Part shown: piece by piece, positions 54,136 to 63,361 of the stretch
Layout of the letters: every line of letters begins with the position of its first letter
Position numbering within the stretch: the stretch's first letter is position 1
From: CAZHFW01 sp964531675
GTDB lineage: Bacteria; Planctomycetota; Phycisphaerae; Phycisphaerales; UBA1924
Length of the DNA: 64,000 bases
Assembly: GCA_964531675.1 (NCBI GenBank)
Contig: CAZHFW010000014.1
Coordinates: forward strand, 1-64,000
Direction of reading: 5' to 3'
The notes under the pieces: generated by a model
Database searches by the model: none
Told to the model about the DNA's origin: nothing
Seen by the model: only the letters and a program-made list of their open reading frames with translations
Made by a program: the position numbers and the translations under genes

Positions 54136-55362
54136 ATGGCCAACTATCGCTACCAGGTCAGGAACACCAGCGGGCAGGTCCTCGCGGGCGTCATCGCCGC
54201 CGAGAACGCCACCGCTGCCGCCACGCTGCTTCGCAACCAGGGCATGCACGTCCTGGCGCTCTCCACGGCGAGCTCCGCCGAGACCGGCGCCGGATTCCTG
54301 GCCAAGTTCAAGGAACTCAACGGCGGCAAGCCCAACCAGAGGCACGTCCTGGACTTCACGAGCCAGCTGGCCGTCATGATGCGCGCGGGCATCAACCTCC
54401 GCGCCGCCCTTGAAGGCATCGGCGAGCAGACCCAGCACCCGCAGTTCCGCAAGATCATCGTGGGTCTCAAGAACGACGTCGAAGGCGGTAAGCCCTTCTC
54501 CGAGGCGATCGCCAAGCACGAGAAGCTCTTCGGGCCCCTCTACGTGAACATGGTCCGGGCCTCGGAAATGTCGGGCTCGTTCTCCAAGATGCTCGACCGC
54601 ATCGCGGGGTACATCGCCCAGCAGCTCGAGACCCGCAAGATGGTCGTCGGCGCCGCGATTTACCCGTCGATCATCGGCTGCCTCGCGGTCGGCGTCACGG
54701 TCTTCCTGCTCACCTTCGTGCTCCCCAAGTTCCAGAGCGTCTTCCAGGGCAAGGAAGACGTGCTCCCCTGGGCGACCAAGTTCCTGCTGGCCTTGTCGGC
54801 GGGCATGGTCGCCAACTGGCCCTACATCATCGCGGGCGTCGCGGTCGTCGCGGGCGCCATCTACGCCTTCACCCGCACCGAGGTCGGCTCCTTCTGGGTC
54901 GACAAGCTCAAGCTCACGGTGCCGATCATCAAGACGATGTTCCGCTCGCTCTACATCTCGCGTTCGCTCCAGACCATGGGGCAGCTCATCAACGCGGGCG
55001 TGCCCATGCTCGACACCCTGGCGATCACCGGGGACATCTCGGGCAATCAGCTCTTCAAGTCGATGTGGCGCAAGGTCTACGCCAGCGTGAAGCAGGGCAA
55101 GAAGATCGTCACCCCGCTCACCAAGGACCCGCTCCTTCCCCGCGCCGTCGTGCAGATGATGGGCGCCGGCGAGGAGTCCGGTAAGCTCGGCGAGGTGCTG
55201 GACGAGATCTCCACGTTCTACTCCAAGCAGCTCCGCGAGAACATCAAGGCGGTTACCGGAATGATCGAGCCCATCATGATCCTCTTGATGGGCACAGTCG
55301 TCGGCTTCATCGCCATGGCCATCATCCTGCCCATCTTCAAGATGAGTCAGATCGTCAAGTAG
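54136..55362 (+). CDS. pilC: Type IV pilus / type II secretion inner-membrane platform protein
   Basis: A 408-residue PilC/GspF protein with two T2SF domains (about residues 70-195 and 270-395) and three hydrophobic segments. Signature segments include FTSQLAVMMRAGINL, the MVRASEMSGSF region, GQLINAGVPMLDTLAITGDISGN and MMGAGEESGKLGEVLDEIS. It connects the motor ATPases to the growing pseudopilus. It follows pilT by 122 bp. PilB, PilD and the secretin are not in the window. Confidence 0.95.
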   Translation: MANYRYQVRNTSGQVLAGVIAAENATAAATLLRNQGMHVLALSTASSAETGAGFLAKFKELNGGKPNQRHVLDFTSQLAVMMRAGINLRAALEGIGEQTQHPQFRKIIVGLKNDVEGGKPFSEAIAKHEKLFGPLYVNMVRASEMSGSFSKMLDRIAGYIAQQLETRKMVVGAAIYPSIIGCLAVGVTVFLLTFVLPKFQSVFQGKEDVLPWATKFLLALSAGMVANWPYIIAGVAVVAGAIYAFTRTEVGSFWVDKLKLTVPIIKTMFRSLYISRSLQTMGQLINAGVPMLDTLAITGDISGNQLFKSMWRKVYASVKQGKKIVTPLTKDPLLPRAVVQMMGAGEESGKLGEVLDEISTFYSKQLRENIKAVTGMIEPIMILLMGTVVGFIAMAIILPIFKMSQIVK

Positions 55363-55446
55363 CCGATCGTTCCCTCCGGGGGTCGGTCGGACCGGGGGGC
55401 GGGCATGGGCCCGATCGACCGGCTATCGGTCCCGCGGAGGTGAGTT

Positions 55447-56145
55447 GTGCTCAGTGCGCCCAAGGTCGGACCCGTCGGAGCCAAGCGCCGCAACGCGTCG
55501 CGCTCGGGAGTCCGCGCCTTCACCCTCATCGAAACCTCGCTGGCGCTGATCATCATCGGCGTGGGCGTGCTCGCCTTCGTCGACGCCCAGCAGGCCTTCA
55601 CCCGCAACAACAACTGGTCGAGCCAGGCCGCGACCGCGACGCTTCTGGCCAATGAGGTCCGCGAACTCACCCGGCACTGCACGCGCCACGACCCGGTCAC
55701 GAGCATCTGGATCGACAGCTCGGGCGGCTCCCCGGTCGTCCGAGGCTGGGGCCCCGAGGCGGGCGAAACCACCGCCGACAGCTTCGACGATCTGGACGAC
55801 TTTGACGGCCGCGTCTTCGGCGCGACCGGCGACATGGACGGTCCGGTCAACGCCTTCGGCGAGATCGTCCCCGCCATCGACCTGAACGGTCAGATCGTCC
55901 GCGACGAGCAGAACAACATCGTCCCGCTCCAGGGCTGGACCCAGAGCGTCCGCGTCGAGAAGGTCGATCCCTTCGACTGGACCCTGGTCCGCGCCAACGG
56001 GTACGAGCAGCCCGCCAACGGAAGCTTCCCCGGCCGCAAGGTCGACAAGTTCCCGCTGCGCGTGACGGTCACGGTCCTGTACCAGAGTCCGCTCGATCCT
56101 CGCCCGACCGAGATCACCAGGCTGGTCTGGGTCGTCCCGAACTGA
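55447..56145 (+). CDS. Type IV pilin-like minor pseudopilin
   Basis: A 232-residue protein with the prepilin signal RAFTLIETSLALIIIGVGVLAF (about residues 23-44): Phe at +1 and Glu at +5, so it is a substrate of prepilin peptidase. The leader is unusually long, about 24 residues and basic. The remaining domain is Asp/Gly-rich with no known motif; its position and size suit a GspI/PilV-type minor pseudopilin. It starts at a GTG preceded by GGAGG. Confidence 0.85.
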   Translation: MLSAPKVGPVGAKRRNASRSGVRAFTLIETSLALIIIGVGVLAFVDAQQAFTRNNNWSSQAATATLLANEVRELTRHCTRHDPVTSIWIDSSGGSPVVRGWGPEAGETTADSFDDLDDFDGRVFGATGDMDGPVNAFGEIVPAIDLNGQIVRDEQNNIVPLQGWTQSVRVEKVDPFDWTLVRANGYEQPANGSFPGRKVDKFPLRVTVTVLYQSPLDPRPTEITRLVWVVPN

Positions 56146-56188
56146 ACCGAATCACCGCCGCCCTTGACGGGGGTCTTGGAGGCCTGCC

Positions 56189-59074
56189 TTGCTCGCTCCC
56201 ATCTCGAAGCTGACCTTGCTCATCCGGCGCTGGACGCGCACGCCCGAACGTCGGGGCGTCGCCTCGGTGCTGGCGATGATGTTCCTGATTCTCTTCGGGT
56301 CGCTGGCCGCCGCGATGGCGATCGCCAGCAAGGGCAATATCAAGACCGCCGCGACGCACCTGCACGTCTCCCGCGCGATGAGCGCCGCGGAGACCGGCCT
56401 GGCGGTCGCCCGCGCCCGCATGGCCGAAGCCGCCTCTCGCTTCGTCGTCTCCTATTCCCAGCTCGACTCGAACTTCGCCAGCAAGATGTGGACGGGCGAC
56501 ACCGGCGGCTACGGCACCGTCACCGTCATCGCGCCCCCTTCGGGCTACTCGGAATCCAGCAACCCCTCGGGCATCGCCCAGGCCCTGGCCAATCACCACG
56601 CAGCAGACCAGAACACCATCCGCAGCGTCACCGTCGACGCCCCCACGATCAGCCGCGCCCCGTCCGACGCCGACGCCACCGTCTACTCCTCCGATGGCTG
56701 GGTCTACACCCCCGCGGTCAAGCTCGAGACCAGCTCGGGTCGCTACGGCGCCACCCTCGGATACTCCATCCGCTACGCGCCCCTCCGCAATGGCACCGAT
56801 GTCCGCGCCATCGTCACGGGCTATGACTTCGACGACACCCGCAACGGCACGCCCATCACCCGCACGATCATGCAGGACTTCCGGATCACCAAGCGCGTCG
56901 ACAGCGCCATCGTGAGCCCGAGCCGCGTCCTCATCGGCAAGAACGTCCTCATCACAGGCGACCTCGGCGCCCGCTACACGCAGGTCTCCGAGAACAATGG
57001 CGATCCCCTCGTCATCCGCTCCGACTTCTTCGGCCTCGACTCCACCCTCGACAAGAAGCTCACCGACCTCTTCAACGCCCTCAAGACCGCCGACGTTGAC
57101 GGCGACAATCGCCTCCGCATCAACAACCCCACCGAAGCCGCGGGCATCCCCGCCGCCACCAAGGATTACAACGGCGACGGCAGCGGCGACAACGCGTTCG
57201 CCGACGTCACCGGCGACGGCTATGTCGACGAGTTCGACGTCTTCATCAACCACTTCGACACCAACAAGGACGGCCGCGTCACGCTTTCCACAGCCCTGAC
57301 CAACGGCACGCCCGCCCAGGGCAAGACCGCCGAGTTCACGATCGACGACGATCTGGCCCTGCTCATCGACTCGGCGGTGCCCGACCGCAACAAGAACGGG
57401 ATCTACGGCTGGACCGACACCAACGGCAACGGCCGCTGGGACGCCGGCGAGGCCATGAACGACTACGACACTGTCGCGACCTCGAACCGCGATCAGGTTC
57501 TGGGCTGGCGCGACGGATACCTCGACAAGAAGGACCAGTACGCCAAGGTCCGCGGCCGCCTGGTCTTCAAGACCACCGACTCGGCCTGGCGCACCGCGCA
57601 GGGTGATTACAGCGCCAAGCTCCGCGGGCCGATCCGCCCCTCCGCAGGCAAGGCGCCGCGGACCTTCGCCGCGGGCGACGACCAGCTTCCCAACATCACC
57701 AGCGACAACTTCGTGGACTCCGAAGCGGCCCTGCGCACCGCCGCCAACGGCGGCACGTTCGCCGCTCAGGTCGCCTCCAATCTGGGCGTCGCGCAGTCCG
57801 CACTGGCGACCTACGTCGAGAGCAAGGCCGCCGGAACCAAGCGGTTCTTCCGCGTCGATCCCGACGCCAACCTCGACGGCCGCCCCGACAACTACGCGAC
57901 CGCGTACTTCGAGAAGATGCCCTTCAACTCGCCCAACTTCTCCGACTGGTACTACCGCCCGGTCTACGAGAACATGGTCTTCAAGGACGTGAAGATCCCC
58001 ATGGGCACCAACGCCCTGTTCAAGAACTGCACCTTCGTGGGCGTCACCTACATCGAGACCTCCTCGGGTAACAGCCATGTGCTCTTCTCGGAATACGGCC
58101 GCCTCAAGCTCAGCACCTCCGACAACAAGCCCGAGCCCCTGATCGGCCGCACGATCTACGGCGACAACTCGGGAGAGACCAGCTATCCCACGATGCTGCC
58201 CTCCACCGCGGTCCCGCCCACCGCGTACATCCTGATGGCGACCACGCCGATGGACAAGGCGGACATCCCCGCCAACCAGGTCTCCACGACGCAGGGCTAC
58301 TCCAACCTCCCCGATCCCCTCATCGTCAGCGGCAAGCGCATCATCGACACCAAGGCGATCTCCAACAACATCCGCTTCCACGACTGCCTCTTCGTCGGCT
58401 CCATCGTGAGCGACAAGCCCGGCACCTACACCCAGGTCCGCAACAAGCTCCAGTTCACGGGCTCCACCCGCTTCACCGACAAACACCCGACCTACCCCAC
58501 CAACTCCTCCCTCAATCCGGAAGCCGCCGATCTCCCCGAGATCGCCAAGAGCTCCATGATGCTCCCCAACTACTCCGTCGACATCGGCACCTTCAACTCC
58601 CCCACCAACCAGAACGTCCAGCTCAAGGGCGCCATCATCGCCGGCGTGCTCGACGTTCGCGGGAATACGAGCATCGACGGCGTCCTGCTCCTGACCTTCG
58701 CCCCCACCAAGGGCCAGGGCCCCCTCCGTGACGCGCTGGGCAATCCCGTGGGCAACCCCTCGAACTTCAACGCCAGCCTTGGCTACTTCGGCCCCGCCGA
58801 CGGCGACTCCGAATCGCTCGATCCCTCCACACTCCCGACCGTCGGCGGCATCAAGATCGTCGGCTGGGACCTGGATGGCGATGGTCTGGCCGACCTCGGT
58901 CCCACCCAGAACCCCACTTCCGCCCAGCTCGCGGCCGGCGCCACCGCGGTCCCCTTCTACGGCTACGGCAAGATCAACCTCAACCTTGATCCCAACATGG
59001 TCCTCCCAAACGGCATCACCCTGCCTCTCAAGCTCGAGCCGGTCGTCGGCACCTATCGCGAGGGCGATCTGTGA
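56189..59074 (+). CDS. Large PilX-like pseudopilin with calcium-binding-type repeats
   Basis: A 961-residue protein whose N-terminus (RRGVASVLAMMFLILFGSLAAAMAI) and following helix with MSAAETGLAVARARM match the PilX/GspK-type minor pilin start. Near residues 300-360 are DxDxDG-type loops (VDGDNR, YNGDGSGDN, VTGDGYVDEFD, DTNKDGRV), with more at about 405-450 (RNKNGIY, TNGNGRWD) and near the C-terminus (DLDGDGLADLG). These would bind calcium. The rest is beta-rich with no catalytic motif. It starts at a TTG with GGAGG upstream. At 961 residues it is far larger than usual minor pilins, so it may act as a tip adhesin. Confidence 0.8.
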   Translation: MLAPISKLTLLIRRWTRTPERRGVASVLAMMFLILFGSLAAAMAIASKGNIKTAATHLHVSRAMSAAETGLAVARARMAEAASRFVVSYSQLDSNFASKMWTGDTGGYGTVTVIAPPSGYSESSNPSGIAQALANHHAADQNTIRSVTVDAPTISRAPSDADATVYSSDGWVYTPAVKLETSSGRYGATLGYSIRYAPLRNGTDVRAIVTGYDFDDTRNGTPITRTIMQDFRITKRVDSAIVSPSRVLIGKNVLITGDLGARYTQVSENNGDPLVIRSDFFGLDSTLDKKLTDLFNALKTADVDGDNRLRINNPTEAAGIPAATKDYNGDGSGDNAFADVTGDGYVDEFDVFINHFDTNKDGRVTLSTALTNGTPAQGKTAEFTIDDDLALLIDSAVPDRNKNGIYGWTDTNGNGRWDAGEAMNDYDTVATSNRDQVLGWRDGYLDKKDQYAKVRGRLVFKTTDSAWRTAQGDYSAKLRGPIRPSAGKAPRTFAAGDDQLPNITSDNFVDSEAALRTAANGGTFAAQVASNLGVAQSALATYVESKAAGTKRFFRVDPDANLDGRPDNYATAYFEKMPFNSPNFSDWYYRPVYENMVFKDVKIPMGTNALFKNCTFVGVTYIETSSGNSHVLFSEYGRLKLSTSDNKPEPLIGRTIYGDNSGETSYPTMLPSTAVPPTAYILMATTPMDKADIPANQVSTTQGYSNLPDPLIVSGKRIIDTKAISNNIRFHDCLFVGSIVSDKPGTYTQVRNKLQFTGSTRFTDKHPTYPTNSSLNPEAADLPEIAKSSMMLPNYSVDIGTFNSPTNQNVQLKGAIIAGVLDVRGNTSIDGVLLLTFAPTKGQGPLRDALGNPVGNPSNFNASLGYFGPADGDSESLDPSTLPTVGGIKIVGWDLDGDGLADLGPTQNPTSAQLAAGATAVPFYGYGKINLNLDPNMVLPNGITLPLKLEPVVGTYREGDL

Positions 59075-59694
59075 AGCACAACAACTCCCGCTCATCCCGC
59101 CGCGGCTTCTCGATGATCGAGCTGCTCATCGCGCTCACGATCACCGCGACGCTCATGACCGCCACGCTCGCGGCCCTCGACTCGGGCTTCAAGAGCTACA
59201 AGCAGACCACCGAGGGCGCTTCCACCCAGGTCGTCTCGCGCATCGTCATGCACCGGATCATGTCCATGATCCGCAACGGCACCGAGTTCGGCCCCTATCC
59301 CGTCGACCCCCTGGACGCCAACCAGAACCCGGTCCGCTCCACGTTCATCGAGTTCGTCGCGTTGGATGACCAGACCTCCGGGGAACGCACCGTCGTCCGC
59401 CTGGAACGCCGCGATGCACTCCAGGGCGCCCGCTCGCCTTACGAGCTCTGGTACGTCGAGATGAAGTACGCGGGGCAAACCCTCACCTCGACGACCTCGC
59501 GCCCGCTCATCACCGAGCTCCAGGCGCTGCAGTTCACCCTCGAATACGACGTGGGCCCGCGCCTCCAGCGCGCCACGGTCGACATGACCGTCCAGCCCGA
59601 CGACACCCAGGGCTTCACGATCGCCTCGGACATGAGCGTCCCCGCGATCCGCCTGGTCTCGTCGGTCAGCCCGCGCAAGCTTGACGAGGATTGA
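59071..59694 (+). CDS. Type II secretion/pilus pseudopilin (PulJ-like)
   Basis: A 207-residue pseudopilin with the prepilin motif RRGFSMIELLIALTITATLMTATLAAL (Phe +1, Glu +5) after a short basic leader. The body fits GspJ/PulJ in size, and its C-terminal part reads ALQFTLEYDVGPRLQRATVDMTV. The GTG start overlaps the stop of the large PilX-like gene by 4 bp, so the two are coupled. It ends the pilus operon. Confidence 0.88.
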   Translation: MKHNNSRSSRRGFSMIELLIALTITATLMTATLAALDSGFKSYKQTTEGASTQVVSRIVMHRIMSMIRNGTEFGPYPVDPLDANQNPVRSTFIEFVALDDQTSGERTVVRLERRDALQGARSPYELWYVEMKYAGQTLTSTTSRPLITELQALQFTLEYDVGPRLQRATVDMTVQPDDTQGFTIASDMSVPAIRLVSSVSPRKLDED

Positions 59695-59697
59695 GCC

Positions 59698-60351
59698 TCA
59701 GCCCGGCCTTCTCCGGCGTGATCCCAGGCATGCGAGCCCGGCGCACGCCAGGGACATGCTTCCGGGCGAGGGCACATCGTGCCACGTGTACGTCAGTCGC
59801 ACTTCCCCCGTGTTGATCTGAACGCCCGGGTAGTACACAACGCCGTTGCCTTGAAGGCCGAAGATCCCGTCGGTCCAGACCGAAAGCAGAAGGTCGCCGC
59901 GATCCATGAACCCATCGAGCCCCGACGTGAGCTCAGCGGCTCCCTGCGCGACGCCCGACACGATCCCGAAGTACGCGCAGTCCGGGCCGCTCTGATCGAT
60001 GCCGTCACTCGGCCCCGCGGACCCTGAGGCCGACGCGCTGGGATTGACCCAGAGATCCAACGGCCCACACCGGGCATTGGCGGTCGCGAAAAGCACCACG
60101 CCGAACTCCGGCTCCGGGACGTCTGCGCCATTCTCGGCCATGACGTCCGCTCCCATCGTGACGCTGATGGCCAGCTCGACTTTGTCCAGGATGCGCTGTC
60201 CGCCCCGGCTGTCGAACGAACTCAGATTCCAGTCCCCCGTGGACTCCAGAAGCCGGGGAAACGCGTACGAGACGCTCTGCGTCGTCACCTCTCCAGCCGC
60301 CACGCCCGCAAGGCCCACCCCCGTCAGGAGACCGATTGTCATGCGCCGCAT
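59698..60351 (-). CDS. Secreted protein with PEP-CTERM-like sorting tail
   Basis: A 217-residue protein with a signal peptide (MRRMTIGLLTGVGLAGVAAG) and a C-terminal tail of VPSPGS, a hydrophobic stretch and SRRRRPG. The body is beta-rich with two cysteines and no known motif. An AAGGAGG lies about 6 nt before the ATG at 60351; the frame is open 32 codons further. It is convergent with the PulJ-like gene, 3 bp apart. Confidence 0.82.
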   Translation of the reverse strand: MRRMTIGLLTGVGLAGVAAGEVTTQSVSYAFPRLLESTGDWNLSSFDSRGGQRILDKVELAISVTMGADVMAENGADVPEPEFGVVLFATANARCGPLDLWVNPSASASGSAGPSDGIDQSGPDCAYFGIVSGVAQGAAELTSGLDGFMDRGDLLLSVWTDGIFGLQGNGVVYYPGVQINTGEVRLTYTWHDVPSPGSMSLACAGLACLGSRRRRPG

Positions 60352-60691
60352 CGCAACCTCCTTGGTTCGCGGCGGGTCGAGACTGCCCGACACGGGCGCA
60401 CTCGCCCCGCCGCCCGGACCCACGAGGAAGATTGCACATAATATCACGTCATTTCACGAAGACTTGATTCCTATGACGCGGTCTCAACACATGATTTGAT
60501 CGCTTTGATCTGGTGCGTGTTCGCGTCAGACGCCGCGGCCAGCCCGGTCCGCAGTCGGAGATCCTCGCCGGAGGGCTCTCCCATCTTCCCGACGGACCTC
60601 CGCCGACCTATAGTCCGCGTCCCTTTTCATCCGTCCGGCTTTTATTCGGCACGCCCCGCTTGGGACCAGGGCCTGCCAGCAGAAAGACCCC
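60352..60691. other. Divergent intergenic region upstream of aspS
   Basis: This 340-bp spacer holds no gene. It is locally AT-rich at about 60430-60500. TATTAT on the minus strand (60438-60443) could serve the sorting-tail gene, and TATAGT at 60609-60614 could serve aspS. I see no riboswitch or T-box. Confidence 0.5.
60609..60614 (+). promoter_or_regulatory. Candidate -10 box of aspS
   Basis: TATAGT lies 77 nt before the aspS ATG and matches the -10 consensus at 5 of 6 positions. The -35 region (TTCCCG) is weak. Confidence 0.35.
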
Positions 60692-62545
60692 ATGCTCATC
60701 CGCACGCACACCTGTGGTCAGCTCCGTGAATCCAACGTCGGCGCCTCCGTCCGACTCAATGGCTGGGTCAACTCCTACCGAGACCATGGCGATCTCATCT
60801 TCATCGATCTGCGCGACCGCTTCGGCATCACGCAGCTCGTCTTCGACAAGGCCGAGATGGCCAAGAACCCCGCGATCATGTCCCAGGCCGACAAGCTGCG
60901 CAACGAGGACGTCATCGCGGTCGAGGGCAATGTCCGCATCCGCGTCGGCGGCGAGAACCCCAAGCTCGTCACGGGCAAGGTCGAGGTCGTTGTGCACGTG
61001 CTCGAGGTCCTGGCCAAGACGGAGAACCCGCCCTTCCTGCCCGACGACAAGGCGGCGCTCCCGAACGAGGAGCTCCGACTCAAGCACCGCTACATCGATC
61101 TGCGCCGCCCTCGCATGCAGCAGATCCTCGGGACGCGTCACAAGCTCTACCAGACCACGCGCCGCTACTTCGATGAGAACGGGTTCCTCGAGATCGAGAC
61201 CCCCATCCTCTACAAGTCCACGCCCGAAGGCGCCCGCGAGTTCCTCGTGCCCAACCGCCATGTCGCGGGTTCGTGGTACGCGCTGCCCCAGTCGCCCCAG
61301 CTCTTCAAGCAGATCCTGATGGTCTCGGGCTGCGATCGCTACATGCAGATCTGCCGCTGCTTCCGCGACGAGGATCCCCGCGCCGACCGTCAGGCCGAGT
61401 TCACGCAGATCGACCTTGAGATGTCCTTCGTCCGCCGTGAGCAGATCATGGAGATGATGGAGGGCTTCATCCGCCGCCTCTGGAAGGACATGTGCGGGTA
61501 CGACGTCCCGCCGGTGCAGCGCATGCCGTACCGCGAGGCCATGGAGCGCTTCGGCATCGACCGCCCCGACACGCGCTACGGCCTGGAAACCAAGGACGTC
61601 TCCGATATCGTCGCCAAGACCGAGTTCGCGGTCTTCAAGGACACGCTCGCCAAGAACGCCGACCGCGCCAAGTACTACTCCAAGCGCGGCGTCGTGAAGG
61701 CCATCTGCGTGCCCGGCGGCGCCGAGAAGCTCACCCGCAAGATCACCGACGGGTACACCGAGTTCGTCAAGGGCTTCGGCGCCGGCGGCGTCGCGGTCGT
61801 GAAGCTCAACGCGCAGGGCGTCTTCGAGACCGGCGTCGCCAAGTTCGTCGAGCCCATCAAGGCCGAGCTCATCGAGCGCCTCGCCGCCAAGCCCGGCGAC
61901 ACCATCCTCTTCGTCGCCGACACCTACGCGGTCTGCACCAAGGCCATCGGCGAACTCCGCCAGAAGGTCGCCCGCGACATGGGCATGGTCCCCAAGCCCG
62001 GCGCCGAGGGCGGCCCCTGGAACTTCCTGTGGGTCGTCGACTTCCCGATGTTCGAGAAGAACAAGGAAACCGGCAAGTGGGTCGCGATGCACCACCCCTT
62101 CACCGCGCCCCGCGACGACCAGCGCGACCTCTTCGTCAACGCCTCCGTTGATGACGAGGAAGCCATCGAGTCCATCGTCTCCGCGGGTTACGACATCGTG
62201 CTCAACGGCCAGGAAATCGCCGGCGGTTCGGTGCGCATCCACGACAAGGCGGTGCAGTCCAAGGTCTTCCAGCTTCTGGGCATGACCCCCGAGCAGGCCA
62301 AGGAAAAGTTCAGCTTCCTGCTCGAGGCCCTCTCCTACGGCGCGCCGCCCCACGCGGGCGTCGCCTTCGGCCTCGACCGCCTGGTCATGAACTTCGTCGG
62401 CACCGACAACATCCGCGACGTCATCGCGTTCCCCAAGACGCAGATCGGCGCCGACCTGATGACCGGCGCCCCGAGCTTCGTGACCGAAGCCCAGCTCAAG
62501 GACCTGCACGTCCGCAACGTCGCGCCCCCCGCCAACCCGAGCTGA
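60692..62545 (+). CDS. aspS: Aspartyl-tRNA synthetase
   Basis: AspRS charges tRNA-Asp, and in organisms without AsnRS also tRNA-Asn. The 617-residue class II enzyme has the N-terminal OB anticodon-binding fold (residues 1-110), motif 2 FRDEDPRADRQAEFTQIDLE (about 225-244), the bacterial GAD insertion (about 300-420) and motif 3 GVAFGLDRLVM (about 555-565). The length and insertion are those of the bacterial type. A strong terminator follows 25 bp after the stop. Confidence 0.97.
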   Translation: MLIRTHTCGQLRESNVGASVRLNGWVNSYRDHGDLIFIDLRDRFGITQLVFDKAEMAKNPAIMSQADKLRNEDVIAVEGNVRIRVGGENPKLVTGKVEVVVHVLEVLAKTENPPFLPDDKAALPNEELRLKHRYIDLRRPRMQQILGTRHKLYQTTRRYFDENGFLEIETPILYKSTPEGAREFLVPNRHVAGSWYALPQSPQLFKQILMVSGCDRYMQICRCFRDEDPRADRQAEFTQIDLEMSFVRREQIMEMMEGFIRRLWKDMCGYDVPPVQRMPYREAMERFGIDRPDTRYGLETKDVSDIVAKTEFAVFKDTLAKNADRAKYYSKRGVVKAICVPGGAEKLTRKITDGYTEFVKGFGAGGVAVVKLNAQGVFETGVAKFVEPIKAELIERLAAKPGDTILFVADTYAVCTKAIGELRQKVARDMGMVPKPGAEGGPWNFLWVVDFPMFEKNKETGKWVAMHHPFTAPRDDQRDLFVNASVDDEEAIESIVSAGYDIVLNGQEIAGGSVRIHDKAVQSKVFQLLGMTPEQAKEKFSFLLEALSYGAPPHAGVAFGLDRLVMNFVGTDNIRDVIAFPKTQIGADLMTGAPSFVTEAQLKDLHVRNVAPPANPS

Positions 62546-62570
62546 GCCCCTTCCGAAAACCTGACACCAA

Positions 62571-62604
62571 ACGCCTTGGGGCCCTGTCCCAAGGCGTTTT
62601 TTTT
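62571..62604 (+). terminator. Intrinsic terminator of aspS
   Basis: A perfect 10-bp stem (ACGCCTTGGG at 62571-62580 paired with 62588-62597, 7-nt loop) runs into an 8-base T-tract. Confidence 0.95.
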
Positions 62605-62710
62605 GCAATTCCCGCGTACGCAAGCCGGTTCGTTGGTCCGGAAAGGTTCCTTGCTTCACATTGTGAAGCCGGGGTGCGATTCCGCCCCCCGTCTTGTGGG
62701 AGAACAGCAA

Positions 62711-63283
62711 ATGAAGATCTCTGTTGTGTGCGCGTTGGCCCTCGTCGCAGGTTCGGCCGCTGCGGACTCCGTGCTCTTTGATACCCGTCCCACGGCCAGC
62801 TCGAGCTCGGGCTACACCGTCGGTACGTCGCTCGGGTTCTCCGTCTACCAGCCTTTCAACGTCACGGATGCGGACGGCTGGGATGTCAGCCGCATCTGGC
62901 TCGACGGCTGGAACGTCTCAGGTTCGGGCCAGATGCTCGTGGATCTTGCGGTCGATGACACCAGCGCCCCGCTGGCCTCGACGATGATCACGTTCACCAA
63001 CACCGACGGCGGCAAGTCCGAGTTCGTGGGTGGTGACATCAGCGTGTTCCTGCCGGGCAATGCGTCCTATGTGATGCGCATCCACGCCGAAGACAGCAGC
63101 GTGTGGAACGCCTTGTTCTTCGGCTCCTCGGGGCCGCACTCGCACTCCATCGATGCCGCGGGCCAGCACTACGACAACGACAACTCGATCTCGACCTACA
63201 TTGAAGGCCGCGTGGCACCGGCCCCGGCCGGCCTGGGCCTGATCGGCCTGGGCGGTCTCGCGGGGACGCGTCGCCGCCGCTGA
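62711..63283 (+). CDS. Secreted protein with PEP-CTERM-like sorting tail
   Basis: A 190-residue protein: signal peptide MKISVVCALALVAGSAAA (cleavage before DSVLF), a beta-sandwich-like body with a choice-of-anchor pattern (YQPFNVTDADGWDVSRIWLDG) and a C-terminal tail of APAPAG, a hydrophobic stretch and TRRRR. The ATG at 62711 is fixed by the signal peptide; no strong Shine-Dalgarno is seen. It has its own terminator at 63307. Confidence 0.83.
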   Translation: MKISVVCALALVAGSAAADSVLFDTRPTASSSSGYTVGTSLGFSVYQPFNVTDADGWDVSRIWLDGWNVSGSGQMLVDLAVDDTSAPLASTMITFTNTDGGKSEFVGGDISVFLPGNASYVMRIHAEDSSVWNALFFGSSGPHSHSIDAAGQHYDNDNSISTYIEGRVAPAPAGLGLIGLGGLAGTRRRR

Positions 63284-63306
63284 TCACTCCGCCTCGAAGA
63301 TTCATG

Positions 63307-63346
63307 CAAGAGCCCGCGGCCGTTCGCCGCGGGCTCTTGTGTTTTT
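63307..63346. terminator. Intrinsic terminator between the sorting-tail gene and rsmH
   Basis: A perfect 14-bp stem (63307-63320 paired with 63326-63339, 5-nt loop CGTTC) is followed by TGTTTTT. It is placed to stop the plus-strand gene and would also slow transcription from the convergent rsmH. Confidence 0.9.
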
Positions 63347-63361
63347 CCGTTCCGCGGATCC

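Noticed and set aside
56114..59095. A 993-codon open frame antisense to the large PilX-like gene
   Set aside because: Its translation is a low-complexity Gly/Val/Asp/Ala product of the codon bias of the sense strand. The sense frame has a GGAGG-led start and recognisable pilin and calcium-loop motifs.
60352..60691. A T-box or other riboswitch upstream of aspS
   Set aside because: No T-box consensus or specifier structure is visible; the region reads as ordinary divergent promoters.
60608..62710. A 700-codon open frame antisense to aspS
   Set aside because: It is a shadow of the strongly biased aspS codons, with no family motif and no ribosome binding site.
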